12,858 bases of DNA from Planctomycetota bacterium (GTDB lineage Bacteria > Planctomycetota > UBA1135 > GCA-002686595). The notes under the pieces were generated by a model that was not told the origin of the DNA, made no database searches, and was given only the letters and a program-made list of their open reading frames with translations. The stretch lies in contig JABFRZ010000240.1 in NCBI GenBank assembly GCA_013140785.1, forward strand, positions 1-12,858, given 5' to 3'. This document shows, piece by piece, positions 12,251 to 12,858 of this stretch; the first letter of the stretch is position 1; each line of letters opens with the position of its first letter. Position numbers and translations under genes: made by a program.

Positions 12251-12858
12251 GCCCCACCACCCAGCCGCAGCTCGAGGTCCTTGGGCTCCTGCGCGGCATC
12301 CAGCGCATCCTGACGCTCGATCGCGCCCTTCTGGACCAGCTCGAGCAGGTGATCGTCGAGCGTCATCATGCCCATGCGACGCGAGGTCTGGATGGTGGAC
12401 TGGATCTTGTGCGTCTCGTTCTTGCGGATCAGGTTGCCGATGGCCGGATTCATCAGCATCACTTCGAAAGCCGCCACGCGCCCCTTGCCGCCCTTGCGCG
12501 CCAGCAGCACCTGCGAGATCACGGCCACGATCGAGACCGAGAGCTGCGCGCGGATCTGCTCCTGCTGGTGCGCGGGGAAGGCGTCGATCATGCGGTCCAC
12601 CGTGCGCGCGCTACCGGTCGTGTGCAGCGTCCCGAACACCAGGTGCCCCGTCTCGGCCGCGGTGATCGCGGCCGAAATCGTCTCGAGGTCGCGCATCTCG
12701 CCCAGCAGGATCACGTCCGGGTCCTGGCGCAGCGCGCGCCGGATGGCCTCGGGGAAGTCGGGCACGTCGGCTCCGATCTCGCGCTGCGTCACCAGGCCCT
12801 TCTTGTGGCCGTGGTAGTACTCGATCGGATCCTCGACCGTGACGATGTGGCGGTCCTG
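12247..12858 (-). CDS. pilT: Type IV pilus retraction ATPase PilT, 5' part cut by the window edge
   Basis: The last 203 residues are visible. PilT hydrolyses ATP to depolymerise and retract type IV pili from the inner-membrane base. The fragment opens in the Asp box (IVTVEDPIEYY), then LVTQREIGAD, Walker B DVILLGEMRDLET, His box TGHLVFGTLHTTGSA, VDRMIDAFP, AVISQVLLARKGGKGRVAAFE and the C-terminal IQTSRRMGMMTLDDHL. These are PilT rather than PilB signatures, and no zinc cysteines are present. The Walker A loop and N-terminal PAS-like domain lie outside the window. The C-terminal AIRNLIRE motif, known to matter for retraction in PilT, reads AIGNLIRK here. The stop overlaps the mini-ORF start as ATGA, 40 bases before pilB, so it is the first visible gene of the long operon. 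Confidence 0.96.
   Translation of the reverse strand, partial: QDRHIVTVEDPIEYYHGHKKGLVTQREIGADVPDFPEAIRRALRQDPDVILLGEMRDLETISAAITAAETGHLVFGTLHTTGSARTVDRMIDAFPAHQQEQIRAQLSVSIVAVISQVLLARKGGKGRVAAFEVMLMNPAIGNLIRKNETHKIQSTIQTSRRMGMMTLDDHLLELVQKGAIERQDALDAAQEPKDLELRLGGGA

Noticed and set aside
10524..12665. 713-codon plus-strand open frame opposite pilB and pilT
   Set aside because: It is an antisense shadow: His/Arg/Ala-rich, no domain, and fully covered by well-identified minus-strand ATPase genes.
1..12858. CRISPR arrays, tRNA/rRNA genes, insertion sequences or prophage genes
   Set aside because: No regularly spaced repeats, no cloverleaf or rRNA sequence in the gaps, and no transposase or integrase motifs were seen; gaps longer than 60 bases number only three (71, 187 and 264 bases).

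Overview
The window is very GC-rich, and every convincing gene lies on the minus strand, so transcription runs from high to low coordinates. Several products imply an envelope with an outer membrane: type IV pilus/type II secretion motors, an OmpA-type peptidoglycan-binding lipoprotein and a second lipoprotein. The formylglycine-enzyme-fold lipoprotein and the small membrane protein with an excisionase-like HTH would suit Planctomycetota or a deltaproteobacterial-type lineage. That placement is inference; nothing in the window fixes the taxon.

Region 1 (12858 to 4564) looks like one long transcription unit. It starts, cut by the window edge, with a PilT-type retraction ATPase, followed by a PilB/GspE-type assembly ATPase, a PilC/GspF inner-membrane platform protein, a two-TM sensor histidine kinase, two consecutive CNNM/CBS membrane proteins (CorC/HlyC family), a small secreted or membrane-anchored protein of unknown function, and a membrane-tethered HTH protein. 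Four successive junctions from pilC onward are 4-base overlaps (GTGA or ATGA). The pilT-pilB junction has a 15-codon mini-ORF that overlaps both neighbours in the same way. A pilus motor cassette is therefore linked to a signalling kinase, two putative ion-transport or CBS-regulated proteins and two uncharacterised envelope proteins.

Region 2 (about 4563 to 1602) begins with a 187-base gap that holds hairpins, a weak promoter-like pair of hexamers and a tandem 12/13-base repeat carrying the Shine-Dalgarno sequence. It then encodes an OmpA-domain lipoprotein, a formylglycine-enzyme-fold lipoprotein that appears to lack the catalytic cysteines, and RsmA (KsgA), the 16S rRNA dimethyladenosine transferase, whose start overlaps the lipoprotein stop (ATGA).

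Region 3 (1601 to 1) has a 264-base leader with two hairpins, then DNA primase DnaG. DnaG starts at a TTG and runs off the left edge.

The long plus-strand open frames opposite these genes are GC-skew shadows. No RNA gene, insertion sequence, CRISPR array or origin was seen.
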